NCBI GenBank assembly: GCA_023435265.1 | Contig: JAEYRZ010000177.1 | Span: forward strand, 1 to 11,021 | Source of the DNA: Pseudomonadota bacterium | GTDB taxonomy: Bacteria > Desulfobacterota > Desulfobacteria > Desulfobacterales > Desulfosarcinaceae | Length of the DNA: 11,021 nucleotides | Reading direction: 5' to 3' | Shown: piece by piece, positions 1 to 5,791 of the stretch | Position numbering within the stretch: position 1 is the first letter of the stretch | How the letters are laid out: the number at the start of each line of letters is the position of its first letter | Notes under the pieces: model-generated | The model's database searches: none | What the model saw: the letters and a program-made list of their open reading frames with translations, nothing else | What the model was told of the DNA's origin: nothing | Position numbers and translations under genes: made by a program

Positions 1-1
1 C

Positions 2-295
2 CTGTGGGGCAACACCTTTCCGTGGGGGACCCTGGCGGTCAATATGGCCGGCTGCTTTCTGATCGGCCTTTTATTCGCGCTTGCCGACCGCGTGCGGCTG
101 TTGACGCCGGAGGTCCGGCTGTTCTTGATCACCGGTTTTCTGGGCGCGCTGACCACATTTTCCACCTTCACCCTCGAAACCACCAATGCGGGACGCGCCG
201 GCCTGGTGCTGCTTCCCTTCGTGAACATTTTGGTCAACAATGCGGGCGGGCTGGCCCTCACGTTCCTGGGCATCTGGCTGGGAAACCTCAAATAG
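2..295 (+). CDS. crcB: CrcB/FluC fluoride ion channel, 3' part (5' end outside window)
   Basis: This is the C-terminal 97 residues of a CrcB/Fluc protein, a small dimeric inner-membrane channel that exports fluoride and protects enzymes such as enolase and pyrophosphatase. The reading frame is open from the window edge, so the gene starts upstream; the family is about 125 residues long, so roughly 25-30 residues are missing. Visible hallmarks are the FPWGTLAVNMAG segment near the left edge and the strongly conserved GALTTFSTF segment (about bases 143-169), which lines the pore and central ion site in known structures. The remainder consists of hydrophobic helices ending in GIWLGNLK. The stop codon overlaps the SD of the next gene, so the two are probably co-transcribed. 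A fluoride riboswitch, if present, would lie outside the window. The family call is firm; fluoride transport is known for the family and inferred here. Confidence 0.93.
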   Translation: MWGNTFPWGTLAVNMAGCFLIGLLFALADRVRLLTPEVRLFLITGFLGALTTFSTFTLETTNAGRAGLVLLPFVNILVNNAGGLALTFLGIWLGNLK

Positions 296-307
296 GAGCA
301 CCCGCGA

Positions 308-1606
308 ATGCTGGATTACAAAGCCATCGAAATTTTCAGCAGCGAGCAGGCGCGCTGCCAGGGCAAACCCTTGTCCGATGCCGTCATCCATTACCTGCAC
401 GATCTGAAGATCGCGGCCCGCTGCATTGTCACCCGGGGCGTAGCCGGGAGTTATGAAAACGGCGAAGTGTCCACCCATCGCCTCGAGGTGCTTTCCTACA
501 ATCTGCCTGTCCGGATCACCATTGTTTTGCCTGCAGCGCAGGTCCAGCGCGTATTGGATGAGCTGAATGCAATGGTCGGCGACGGGATCGTCGCCGTGAC
601 CGATCTGCAGGTGGCCGCGCATCGGGTAAACAATGCCTTCTTCCCGCGGCAACTCCAGGTGCGCGACATCATGACCGCCGACCCGGTGCAGGTTGCACCG
701 GCGACCCCGCTGAGCGAGGTGGCCCGGCTGCTGCTTTCTTCCGTGTTCACCGGGCTGCCGGTAGTGGACACGGGCGGTCGGCCCCTGGGCGTCATCACGC
801 AGGGCGACCTGATCCGCAAGGGCGGCATGCCGCTGCGCCTGGGCCTGCTGGCCGAATCCGACCAGGACCGGCTTGACCGTGTGCTGGAGAAAATGGCCGT
901 GCGCACCGCATCCGACGTGATGTCCAGCCCGGCCAGCACCATCGAGGAAGGCCGACCGCTGGGCGAGGCCGTGGAAATCATGCTGGATCAGGGACTCAAG
1001 CGCCTGCCGGTCGTGAACCGCAGCGGGCACCTGGCAGGCATGCTCTCGCGGCTGGATATCTTCAAGGCTGTTATGCATGAGGCGCCCGACTGGGACCGTT
1101 TCCGGGAGCAAAAGATCGAGGTGGGCCGGTTGCGCCGCGTGGCCGATATCGCACGCCGGGATACGCATGCGGTATTACCGGATACCCCTGTCAAAGACGT
1201 GATTCAAGTCATCGATGCCGATGATATCCAGCGCGTGGCGGTGCTCGATGCACATGGCCGGCTGCTGGGACTGATTTCCGACCGGGATTTACTGCGCTTT
1301 TTCAAGCAGGAAAAAGAGGGGATCTGGCGGGTGATGGAAAAACTGAAGCGACCGTTCAAAGCCGACCCCTGCCTGGCCGATGTGCAGCGTTGCCTGGAGA
1401 CCATCCAGGCGCGCGATGTGATGCGCACCGATGTGGTCACCGTCTCCGAGGAGATGTTGATCGAAGAGGCCGTCCGCCTGATGACCGAAAAGGCTTTCAA
1501 GCGCCTGCCCGTTGTGGACCAAGCGGGACGTTTCAAGGGCATGATCAGCCGCGATTCCCTGTTGCGCACCGGATTCGGCGGGAGGTCCCCGCATGCTGCG
1601 GTTTGA
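308..1606 (+). CDS. DUF190 domain protein with four CBS domains
   Basis: A 432-residue soluble protein. Residues 1 to about 106 match the DUF190 family (MLDYKAIEIF start, a VTRGVAGSYENGEVST loop, then LPVRITIV), a PII-like fold often encoded beside crcB. Four CBS motifs follow at about 118-171, 201-256, 278-332 and 368-422. Each has the typical D-[IV]-[MA] start, a PVVD- or AVLD-like strand and a G-x-[IL]-[ST] segment (for example LPVVDTGGRPLGVIT). CBS pairs usually bind adenine nucleotides, so this is probably an energy- or nucleotide-sensing regulator, perhaps of the adjacent fluoride channel; that role is inference. The ATG is set by an AGGAG at 294-298, nine bases upstream and overlapping the crcB stop. 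The last 14 bases overlap the start of the next gene. Many DUF190 proteins have only the first domain, so the long CBS tail is the notable part. Confidence 0.92.
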   Translation: MLDYKAIEIFSSEQARCQGKPLSDAVIHYLHDLKIAARCIVTRGVAGSYENGEVSTHRLEVLSYNLPVRITIVLPAAQVQRVLDELNAMVGDGIVAVTDLQVAAHRVNNAFFPRQLQVRDIMTADPVQVAPATPLSEVARLLLSSVFTGLPVVDTGGRPLGVITQGDLIRKGGMPLRLGLLAESDQDRLDRVLEKMAVRTASDVMSSPASTIEEGRPLGEAVEIMLDQGLKRLPVVNRSGHLAGMLSRLDIFKAVMHEAPDWDRFREQKIEVGRLRRVADIARRDTHAVLPDTPVKDVIQVIDADDIQRVAVLDAHGRLLGLISDRDLLRFFKQEKEGIWRVMEKLKRPFKADPCLADVQRCLETIQARDVMRTDVVTVSEEMLIEEAVRLMTEKAFKRLPVVDQAGRFKGMISRDSLLRTGFGGRSPHAAV

Positions 1607-2639
1607 AAAAGAGACCTTCGCGGCCCGCATCGTTCTGCCTACGGGCGAAACCGTGGCGCGGCCGATCGAGATCCGTACCTCGCCCATCACCGGCCGTACC
1701 TGCCGGATCGCCTTGACCCGCGGCGAGGAGCGCGAACCCGGCGCCGAATCGTTGCCCGCACCGCCTCCCTTTGCGGATCAAACGGAGCACTGCCCATTCT
1801 GCAGCCAATCGCTCACCGCTCGAACGCCTCGCCTTACGGCCGACCTCTGGCCGCCGGGACGCATGACCCGCGGAACCTCCACGCTCTTTCCCAACCTTTT
1901 CCCCTATGGCCGCTACTCTGCCGTCAGCCTGTTCGACGACCGTCACTTCGTGGAGATCGGAACGGCCGAGCGCCGCGGGTACATCGATTCCTTTCTCAAT
2001 TGTCGTGATTACCTGCTGCGCGTTCTGGCGCATGACCCCGCGGCGGTTTACATGGCCATCACCCAGAATCACCTGCCCTCGGCCGGAGGATCTCTGCTGC
2101 ACCCTCATCTGCAGGTTCAGGCCGATCGGACGCCCGCCAACCACCACCGTTTCCTGAAGCGACGGGCAGCCGAATACCACCGCTGGAACGGAAGGCTGCT
2201 GTTTTCGGACTATCTGGCCGCCGAAATGCGAAGCGCGGAGCGATGGATCGGCGTCACCGGCGCGTGGCATTGGCTCTCGGCCTTCGCACCCGAGGGCTTC
2301 CACGAAATCTGGGGCATCCTGCCGGGCGTCGCCGGGCTGAATCGGGTCACGCCGACGCAGTGGGAGAGCCTGGCTCAGGGCGTGCTGAACGCCCAGCGAT
2401 ACTTTCGCAGCCTGGGACGCAATGGCTACAACCTGGGGCTGCTGCTGGTGGAAGACGGCGCGCAGGACCTGGAAATGTGGGTCAGGATCACCGTGCGCTC
2501 GAATTACGCCCCCTGGGTGCGCAGCGACTTCACCGGATTCGAGGTGGCGCTCGGCGACATGGCGACTTTTATCGAACCCGAAAAAACCGCCGAACAGGCG
2601 CGGCGATTCTGGGAGCCGCCCGAGGGCAAAATGATCTGA
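1593..2639 (+). CDS. GalT-like nucleotidyltransferase (HIT superfamily)
   Basis: A 348-residue protein with the size and layout of galactose-1-phosphate uridylyltransferase, which moves a UMP group between hexose phosphates through a uridylylated histidine. Visible landmarks are CPFC (C67, C70) and a histidine after DDR (H118), which fit the structural zinc ligands. The active-site segment LLHPHLQ has H170-P-H172-x-Q174, where H172 would be the nucleophile; N159 and S168 also fit GalT positions. The C-terminal HIT-like half begins near residue 225 (FHEIWGILPG). The ATG has a perfect GGAGGT at 1581-1586, six bases upstream, and overlaps the preceding gene by 14 bases, implying translational coupling. 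No galK, galE or other Leloir gene is visible, so the real substrate may not be galactose-1-phosphate. ADP-glucose phosphorylase or Ap4A phosphorylase-type activities are alternatives within the superfamily. Confidence 0.85.
   Translation: MLRFEKETFAARIVLPTGETVARPIEIRTSPITGRTCRIALTRGEEREPGAESLPAPPPFADQTEHCPFCSQSLTARTPRLTADLWPPGRMTRGTSTLFPNLFPYGRYSAVSLFDDRHFVEIGTAERRGYIDSFLNCRDYLLRVLAHDPAAVYMAITQNHLPSAGGSLLHPHLQVQADRTPANHHRFLKRRAAEYHRWNGRLLFSDYLAAEMRSAERWIGVTGAWHWLSAFAPEGFHEIWGILPGVAGLNRVTPTQWESLAQGVLNAQRYFRSLGRNGYNLGLLLVEDGAQDLEMWVRITVRSNYAPWVRSDFTGFEVALGDMATFIEPEKTAEQARRFWEPPEGKMI
2581..2605 (-). terminator. possible intrinsic terminator for the small minus-strand gene
   Basis: Read on the minus strand this is CGCCG, an eight-base loop, CGGCG, one G, then six T. 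It is a short GC-rich stem followed by a T run, as in rho-independent terminators. It lies 42 bases past the stop of the small minus-strand reading frame and inside the 3' end of the galT-like gene. The stem is only five base pairs, and the A run on the plus strand encodes Glu-Lys-Thr, so chance is possible. Confidence 0.35.
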
Positions 2640-2646
2640 ATATCGA

Positions 2647-2820
2647 CTACTTTTTGCTTTTGGTCGGCTGGCGGGCAGGTTTGTTTTCCAGGCGGTAAAA
2701 AAAGGCGCAGGCAGTCGAAAGTCCGCTGACAAGCGTGCAGAAAAACCAGATGTCGTCGCCGCTGCGGCGCAGGCCGGTGTAGAAGATCCAGGTCAGGACA
2801 ATCAGGAATTTCGTACTCAT
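2647..2820 (-). CDS. possible small membrane protein (hypothetical)
   Basis: From the ATG at 2820-2818 the frame encodes 57 residues starting MSTKFLIVLTW. It has two hydrophobic stretches, FLIVLTWIFYTGL (about 5-17) and IWFFCTLVSGLSTACAFFY (about 25-43), then a basic hydrophilic tail ending PTKSKK. This looks like a two-helix membrane protein with a positive C-terminus. An adjacent ATG at 2823 and a TTG at 2847 give slightly longer versions; no strong SD precedes any of them (GAAAG at about -5 is the best). It is convergent with the galT-like gene and leaves seven bases between the stops. The terminator-like hairpin downstream and the lack of another gene here make it plausible. I recognise no family. 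It could be a spurious frame. Confidence 0.42.
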   Translation of the reverse strand: MSTKFLIVLTWIFYTGLRRSGDDIWFFCTLVSGLSTACAFFYRLENKPARQPTKSKK

Positions 2821-2950
2821 CATGATCTTTCGAATCCGCCCTGCCAAGTACAGCCCGCGGCGTCCAAACGATTATCGGCCCGGCGGAAGGCATCTTAAGG
2901 GGGTCAAGTCTCCGCTTGAGTTCTTGTTTCAAAAGTGCCAATGATAACGG

Positions 2951-2968
2951 GCCGGTCCGTCAACCGGC
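2951..2968. other. short perfect hairpin upstream of the transglutaminase-like gene
   Basis: GCCGGT and ACCGGC flank a six-base spacer, making a six-base-pair inverted repeat 51 bases before the GTG start. No T run follows on either strand, so it is not an intrinsic terminator. It could be an operator or mRNA leader stem, or chance in GC-rich DNA. I see no convincing -35/-10 pair beside it. Confidence 0.3.
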
Positions 2969-3019
2969 GATCGCCCCAGATGGGAAGCTGAAGCCCGAAC
3001 AAAAAGGATTTTAGATACC

Positions 3020-3691
3020 GTGAATTCAGATTCCGCCGAGTACCTGCAAGCCACCGATATCATCAATTTCCAGCATCCGCGCGTTGAACAGTTTATCCGC
3101 GACCGGTGCGGCCGTTCATCCTCACCGAGGGAGCAGGCGGTGAAGCTCTATTATGCCGTTCGGGATGAAATTCGCTACGATCCCTACGGCATCGTGATGT
3201 CCGTCGATGGCTTGCGGGCGAGCACCACCCTGCGAATCGGCCGCGGTTGGTGTGTGCCCAAGGCCGCCCTGCTGGCTGCATGCTGCCGCGGATTGGGCAT
3301 CCCGGCCAAACTCGGTTACGCCGATGTGAGAAATCACCTTTCCACGGCCCGTCTGCGGGCGCACATGAAAACGGACGTCTTCCTGTGGCACGGCTATACC
3401 TCGATCTACCTGGACGGCCGCTGGGTCAAAGCCACGCCGGCCTTCAACATCGAACTGTGCCAACGGTTTCAGCTGAAACCACTCGAATTCGACGGCACCT
3501 TCGATTCGATTTACCATCCTTTCGACCTTCTCGGGAACAAACACATGGAGTATTTACAGGAGCGGGGCGAATTCTCGGATATTCCGGTCGACCGGATCCG
3601 CCGCGACTTCGCGCAAGCCGGCATGACCTTCCAGGATCTCGGCGCTTACGATTTCAATCAGGATGTCGAGCGCGAGAATCCGCCAAAGTGA
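3020..3691 (+). CDS. transglutaminase-like domain protein
   Basis: A 223-residue protein with no signal peptide or membrane segment, so probably cytoplasmic. The transglutaminase/cysteine-protease-like core lies at about 37-143: an EQAVKLYYAVRDEIRYDP helix region, the catalytic cysteine in GRGWCVPKA (C78), then LLAACCRGLGIPAKLGYADV, and the catalytic histidine in WHGYTSIYLDGRWVKATPAFN (H124). The third triad position, normally Asp in W-x-x-x-D-P, is Thr139 here; N143 or another residue may stand in. The substrate is unknown; relatives include peptidases, amidases and inactive binding forms. The start is GTG with AAGGA at 3004-3008, eleven bases upstream, rather far but the best available. It appears monocistronic, with gene-free DNA on the 3' side and a possible divergent small gene on the 5' side. 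The family call is firm; the activity is open. Confidence 0.85.
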   Translation: MNSDSAEYLQATDIINFQHPRVEQFIRDRCGRSSSPREQAVKLYYAVRDEIRYDPYGIVMSVDGLRASTTLRIGRGWCVPKAALLAACCRGLGIPAKLGYADVRNHLSTARLRAHMKTDVFLWHGYTSIYLDGRWVKATPAFNIELCQRFQLKPLEFDGTFDSIYHPFDLLGNKHMEYLQERGEFSDIPVDRIRRDFAQAGMTFQDLGAYDFNQDVERENPPK

Positions 3692-3776
3692 TGCCAGACT
3701 GCGAGCAGGCGGTGTATTCATTCAACCGCTTCCGAAGTCTGAATTATTCCCTCAACGCCCGGTAAATTGATCATTT

Positions 3777-3806
3777 TTGACAGAGTCCCGCCGATAAAAT
3801 TATTAC
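3777..3806 (+). promoter_or_regulatory. possible sigma-70-type promoter
   Basis: There is a perfect TTGACA at 3777-3782, followed after 18 bases by TATTAC (3801-3806) or after 17 by TTATTA. The surroundings are AT-rich compared with the genes. It would transcribe through the palindromic element toward lemA, about 470 bases downstream. It may serve lemA from a distance or make a short structured RNA. This is consensus matching only. Confidence 0.35.
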
Positions 3807-3848
3807 GGTTATCTGCAAAGCTCCAGTTTGGTTCAATGGCATGGTTCA

Positions 3849-4053
3849 GGTGTGCCGGGGTATCCGGGTGCAAGGACGTCAGCCATCGGTTTTAGTGCCG
3901 CTTGGCGCAGCGAAGCAAAAGCGTCCCGCCTGTTTGAGCGCAGCGAGTTTGCGGGAAGGACGCGTTATAATCCCGCGCAGCGGGACGCAGCAAGCCTTAG
4001 CGGCACTTCAAACCGCTATGGCGTGTCCTTGGGCCCGGATACCCCGGCACACC
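3849..4053. repeat. 205-bp palindromic (MITE-like) intergenic element
   Basis: The outer arms are 29 bases each, 3849-3877 and 4025-4053, and are inverse complements at 27 of 29 positions; both carry TGTGCCGGGGTATCCGGG. The inverted match continues inward imperfectly (GCCAT, CGGTTT, AGTGCCGCT, GCGTCCCGC). The centre holds three hairpins, each presenting the octamer GCGCAGCG (3905-3912, 3938-3945, 3975-3982). These are GCTT/AAGC around the first, CCCGC/GCGGG around the second, and TCCCGC-GCA-GCGGGA (3971-3985) containing the third. No protein is encoded and no clear target-site duplication is visible. It looks like a non-autonomous palindromic repeat, probably multicopy in the genome; multicopy status is inference. 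Confidence 0.8.
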
Positions 4054-4098
4054 GGTGCGCACAAGGCAATATACTTGAGCATTTCAGATATCCGCATT

Positions 4099-4183
4099 AA
4101 GTTTTGAATGTTAAGTTTTAAGAAAAGGTTAACATCTGATTCGATAATCAAAGACAAGACCCTTCGCTTAACACTTGAAACTT
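4099..4183. repeat. AT-rich imperfect inverted repeat
   Basis: Bases 4099-4115 and 4167-4183 are inverse complements at 14 of 17 positions. In addition TTAAGTTTT is directly repeated at 4097-4105 and 4111-4119. The stretch is much more AT-rich than the flanking genes. It could be a decayed mobile-element remnant or part of the lemA promoter region; the sequence does not decide. Confidence 0.4.
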
Positions 4184-4191
4184 TCCAAACC

Positions 4192-4256
4192 GACGGCGCC
4201 GTAAAAAGTCCAAGATCAAGGCGCAACGCAGATATTGGACTTTCTACGGTGCCGTC
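4192..4256 (+). repeat. strong hairpin (22-bp stem) in the lemA leader
   Basis: The arms 4192-4213 and 4235-4256 are inverse complements at 20 of 22 positions, and one of the two exceptions is a G-U pair in plus-strand RNA. Each arm carries a GACGGC end and an AAGTCCAA-type end, with a 21-base loop. It stops eight bases before the lemA SD. No T run follows, so it is not a classic terminator. From memory, hairpins with GTAAAAAGTCC arms are common intergenic repeats in Desulfobacterota genomes. It may be such a repeat, an mRNA stability element or a regulator of lemA translation. Confidence 0.7.
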
Positions 4257-4264
4257 CCCGAGGC

Positions 4265-4270
4265 AAGGAG
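4265..4270 (+). promoter_or_regulatory. lemA ribosome binding site (decides start)
   Basis: AAGGAG lies six bases before the ATG at 4277. This supports that ATG over the in-frame TTG at 4235, which would add 14 non-conserved residues in front of the signal peptide and start inside the hairpin's right arm. Confidence 0.85.
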
Positions 4271-4276
4271 TATCCG

Positions 4277-4879
4277 ATGCTCAGGAAAGCATTTTGGGTG
4301 TGGTCGGCCGCGGTCATCGCGCTGCTGCTGTCCGGTTGCGGCTACAACAAGCTTCAGCAGATGGAAGAGCAGGTCAATCGGGCCTGGGGCGACGTGGAAA
4401 GCAACCTGCAGCGCCGGGCCGACCTGATCCCCAATCTGGTTGAAACCGTGCGGGGGTACGCGGCGCATGAACGGGAGACGCTGCAGGCGGTCATTGAAGC
4501 CCGGGCCCAGGCCGCCCGTGTCCAGTTGACGCCGCAGCAACTGGGGGACCCACAGGCCATGCAGCAGCTTTTGGAGGCTCAAGGCAGTCTCTCGTCGGCA
4601 CTCTCCCGACTCATGGTCGTGGTCGAGCGTTACCCGGAACTCAAGGCCAACCAAAATTTCCTGGATCTTCAGAACCAGTTGGAAGGCACCGAGAACCGCA
4701 TCAACGTGGCCCGGCAACGCTACAATGAAAGCGTGGAACGCTTCAACGGGGCCATTCGCAGCTTCCCCTACAATCTGACGAACAATTTCCTCCTGCACCT
4801 GGAACGTAAAGCCTATTTTCAAGCTGCAAGCGGCGCCCGAGAGGCCCCCCGGGTCAATTTCGGAACCCAGCCCCAATGA
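4277..4879 (+). CDS. lemA: LemA family lipoprotein
   Basis: A 200-residue protein of the usual LemA length. Residues 1-20 form a lipoprotein signal peptide (MLRKAFWVWSAAVIALLLSG) with lipobox L18-S-G-C21; Gly at +2 suggests no inner-membrane retention signal by the enterobacterial rule. The family core is clear: YNKLQQMEEQVNRAWGDVESNL, then RRADLIPNLVETVRGYAAHE, EARAQAA, and the later NQLEGTENRINVARQRYNESV segment. The protein is almost entirely helical and coiled-coil-like, as in the known LemA four-helix structure. Function is poorly defined; LemA genes very often sit with TPM-domain (YgcG-like) genes, as here, and are thought to act together at the envelope. The stop overlaps the next start in ATGA, so the two are translationally coupled. 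The family call is firm; the mechanism is unknown. Confidence 0.93.
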   Translation: MLRKAFWVWSAAVIALLLSGCGYNKLQQMEEQVNRAWGDVESNLQRRADLIPNLVETVRGYAAHERETLQAVIEARAQAARVQLTPQQLGDPQAMQQLLEAQGSLSSALSRLMVVVERYPELKANQNFLDLQNQLEGTENRINVARQRYNESVERFNGAIRSFPYNLTNNFLLHLERKAYFQAASGAREAPRVNFGTQPQ

Positions 4880-5763
4880 TGATCGGGTTCAGGCACCGCA
4901 TATCCCGCACGATCGTGCCTGTGCTGATTCTTCTTCTGGGAGTAGCCGCCCTTGCAGACGCCCGGGAAGTCCCGGCGCTGCGCGGGCGCGTCAACGACTA
5001 TGCGGAATTGCTCGATCCGGGCGCCGAGCGCCAGATCGAAGCGGTTCTCGCCGAACTCGAACGCACCGATTCGACACAGATCGTGGTACTGACGATTCCT
5101 TCGCTGGAAGGTGACAGCCTGGAGGAATTTTCGATCCGGGTGGCGGACCGGTGGCGGATCGGACAAAAGGGAGCGGATAACGGGGCTGTTTTGCTGATTG
5201 CACTGAAAGAGCGCAAGATCCGCATCGAAGTGGGATATGGTCTCGAGGGGCGGTTGACCGATTTGACCACCGGCAGGATCATTCGCGATGTGATTGCACC
5301 CCAGTTCAAAATGGGGCGCCCCCGCGAGGGCATCAGCAATGGCGTGGAGGCCATGATCCGAGCGGTGCGGGGGGAATACACCGCCCCCACGTCGCCGCGG
5401 GGTGCCGACCGCCCCTCTTCACCGGGGCTGCTGGGGCTGCTGGCGCTGTTGTTCATCATCAATCTTGTGGGGCGCATCAACCGCTTTGCCGGGGCGGCCG
5501 CCGGCGCGATCCTGGCGCCGATCGCCGGAGCGCTCTTTTTTAAACTGGGTGTAATCGCAACGCTCTTACTGATTCCCGCAGGCATGATCGCGGGACTGCT
5601 GATCAGCCTCCTCGGTTCGACGCTCTCGTTCGGCCACGCGATGGGCCATCGCCGCTACGGCGGTCCCTTCGGCGGCGGCGGGTGGGGCGGCGGATTCTCT
5701 TCAGGAGGTTTTTCCGGAGGCGGCGGCGGCTTCGGCGGGGGCGGGGAATCGGGTGGATGGTAG
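4876..5763 (+). CDS. TPM-domain (YgcG-like) membrane protein with Gly-rich tail
   Basis: A 295-residue protein. Residues 1 to about 29 are a Sec signal peptide ending ALADA. The TPM domain (formerly DUF477) covers about 33-167: LRGRVNDYAELLDP, TQIVVLTIPSLEGDSLEEFSI, DRWRIGQKGADNGAVLLIAL, RKIRIEVGYGLEGRLTD and IIRDVIAPQFKMG are the family's conserved blocks. A Pro/Ser linker follows, then hydrophobic stretches at about 184-198, 205-222 and 224-250 that anchor it in the inner membrane. The Gly/Ser/Phe-rich tail (about 262-295, ending SGGW) is typical of this family. The TPM domain would face the periplasm. Some TPM proteins have phosphatase activity or help photosystem repair; that cannot be assigned here. 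It is coupled to lemA by a four-base overlap. A second ATG at 4879 is an alternative start; neither has a strong SD. Confidence 0.9.
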   Translation: MMIGFRHRISRTIVPVLILLLGVAALADAREVPALRGRVNDYAELLDPGAERQIEAVLAELERTDSTQIVVLTIPSLEGDSLEEFSIRVADRWRIGQKGADNGAVLLIALKERKIRIEVGYGLEGRLTDLTTGRIIRDVIAPQFKMGRPREGISNGVEAMIRAVRGEYTAPTSPRGADRPSSPGLLGLLALLFIINLVGRINRFAGAAAGAILAPIAGALFFKLGVIATLLLIPAGMIAGLLISLLGSTLSFGHAMGHRRYGGPFGGGGWGGGFSSGGFSGGGGGFGGGGESGGW

Positions 5764-5791
5764 GACAGCGATCCCTATTACGTAGAAACGT

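Larger units (their letters stand above)
3692..4276. other. repeat-rich gene-free region before lemA
   Basis: These 585 bases hold no credible gene. In order they contain about 85 bases without clear signals, a possible promoter (TTGACA at 3777), the 205-bp palindromic element (3849-4053), an AT-rich imperfect inverted repeat (4099-4183), and a strong hairpin (4192-4256) just before the lemA SD. Two overlapping short open frames at about 3828-4107 simply read through the palindrome and resemble no protein. Confidence 0.7.

Noticed and set aside
71..1168. Long minus-strand frame across crcB and the DUF190-CBS gene
   Set aside because: The plus frames show unmistakable CrcB, DUF190 and CBS motifs; the minus translation is low-quality and matches nothing.
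1545..2732. Long minus-strand frame opposite the galT-like gene
   Set aside because: Shadow of the galT-like frame, with no recognisable motifs and an implausible composition.
2504..2941. 145-codon minus-strand frame overlapping the small membrane gene
   Set aside because: Composition is Pro/Arg-rich without hydrophobic order; the other minus frame (2647-2820) has a much better protein profile.
2916..2948. TTGAGT with an AT-containing stretch near ATGATAAC as a promoter for the transglutaminase-like gene
   Set aside because: No acceptable -10 hexamer at 16-18 bases; spacing does not fit.
3828..4107. Two overlapping short plus-strand frames across the palindromic element
   Set aside because: They read through inverted-repeat DNA, lack an SD, and give repeat-derived sequence with no protein character.
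4235..4276. Upstream TTG start extending LemA by 14 residues
   Set aside because: It has no SD, lies in the hairpin arm, and would place charged residues before the lipoprotein signal peptide.
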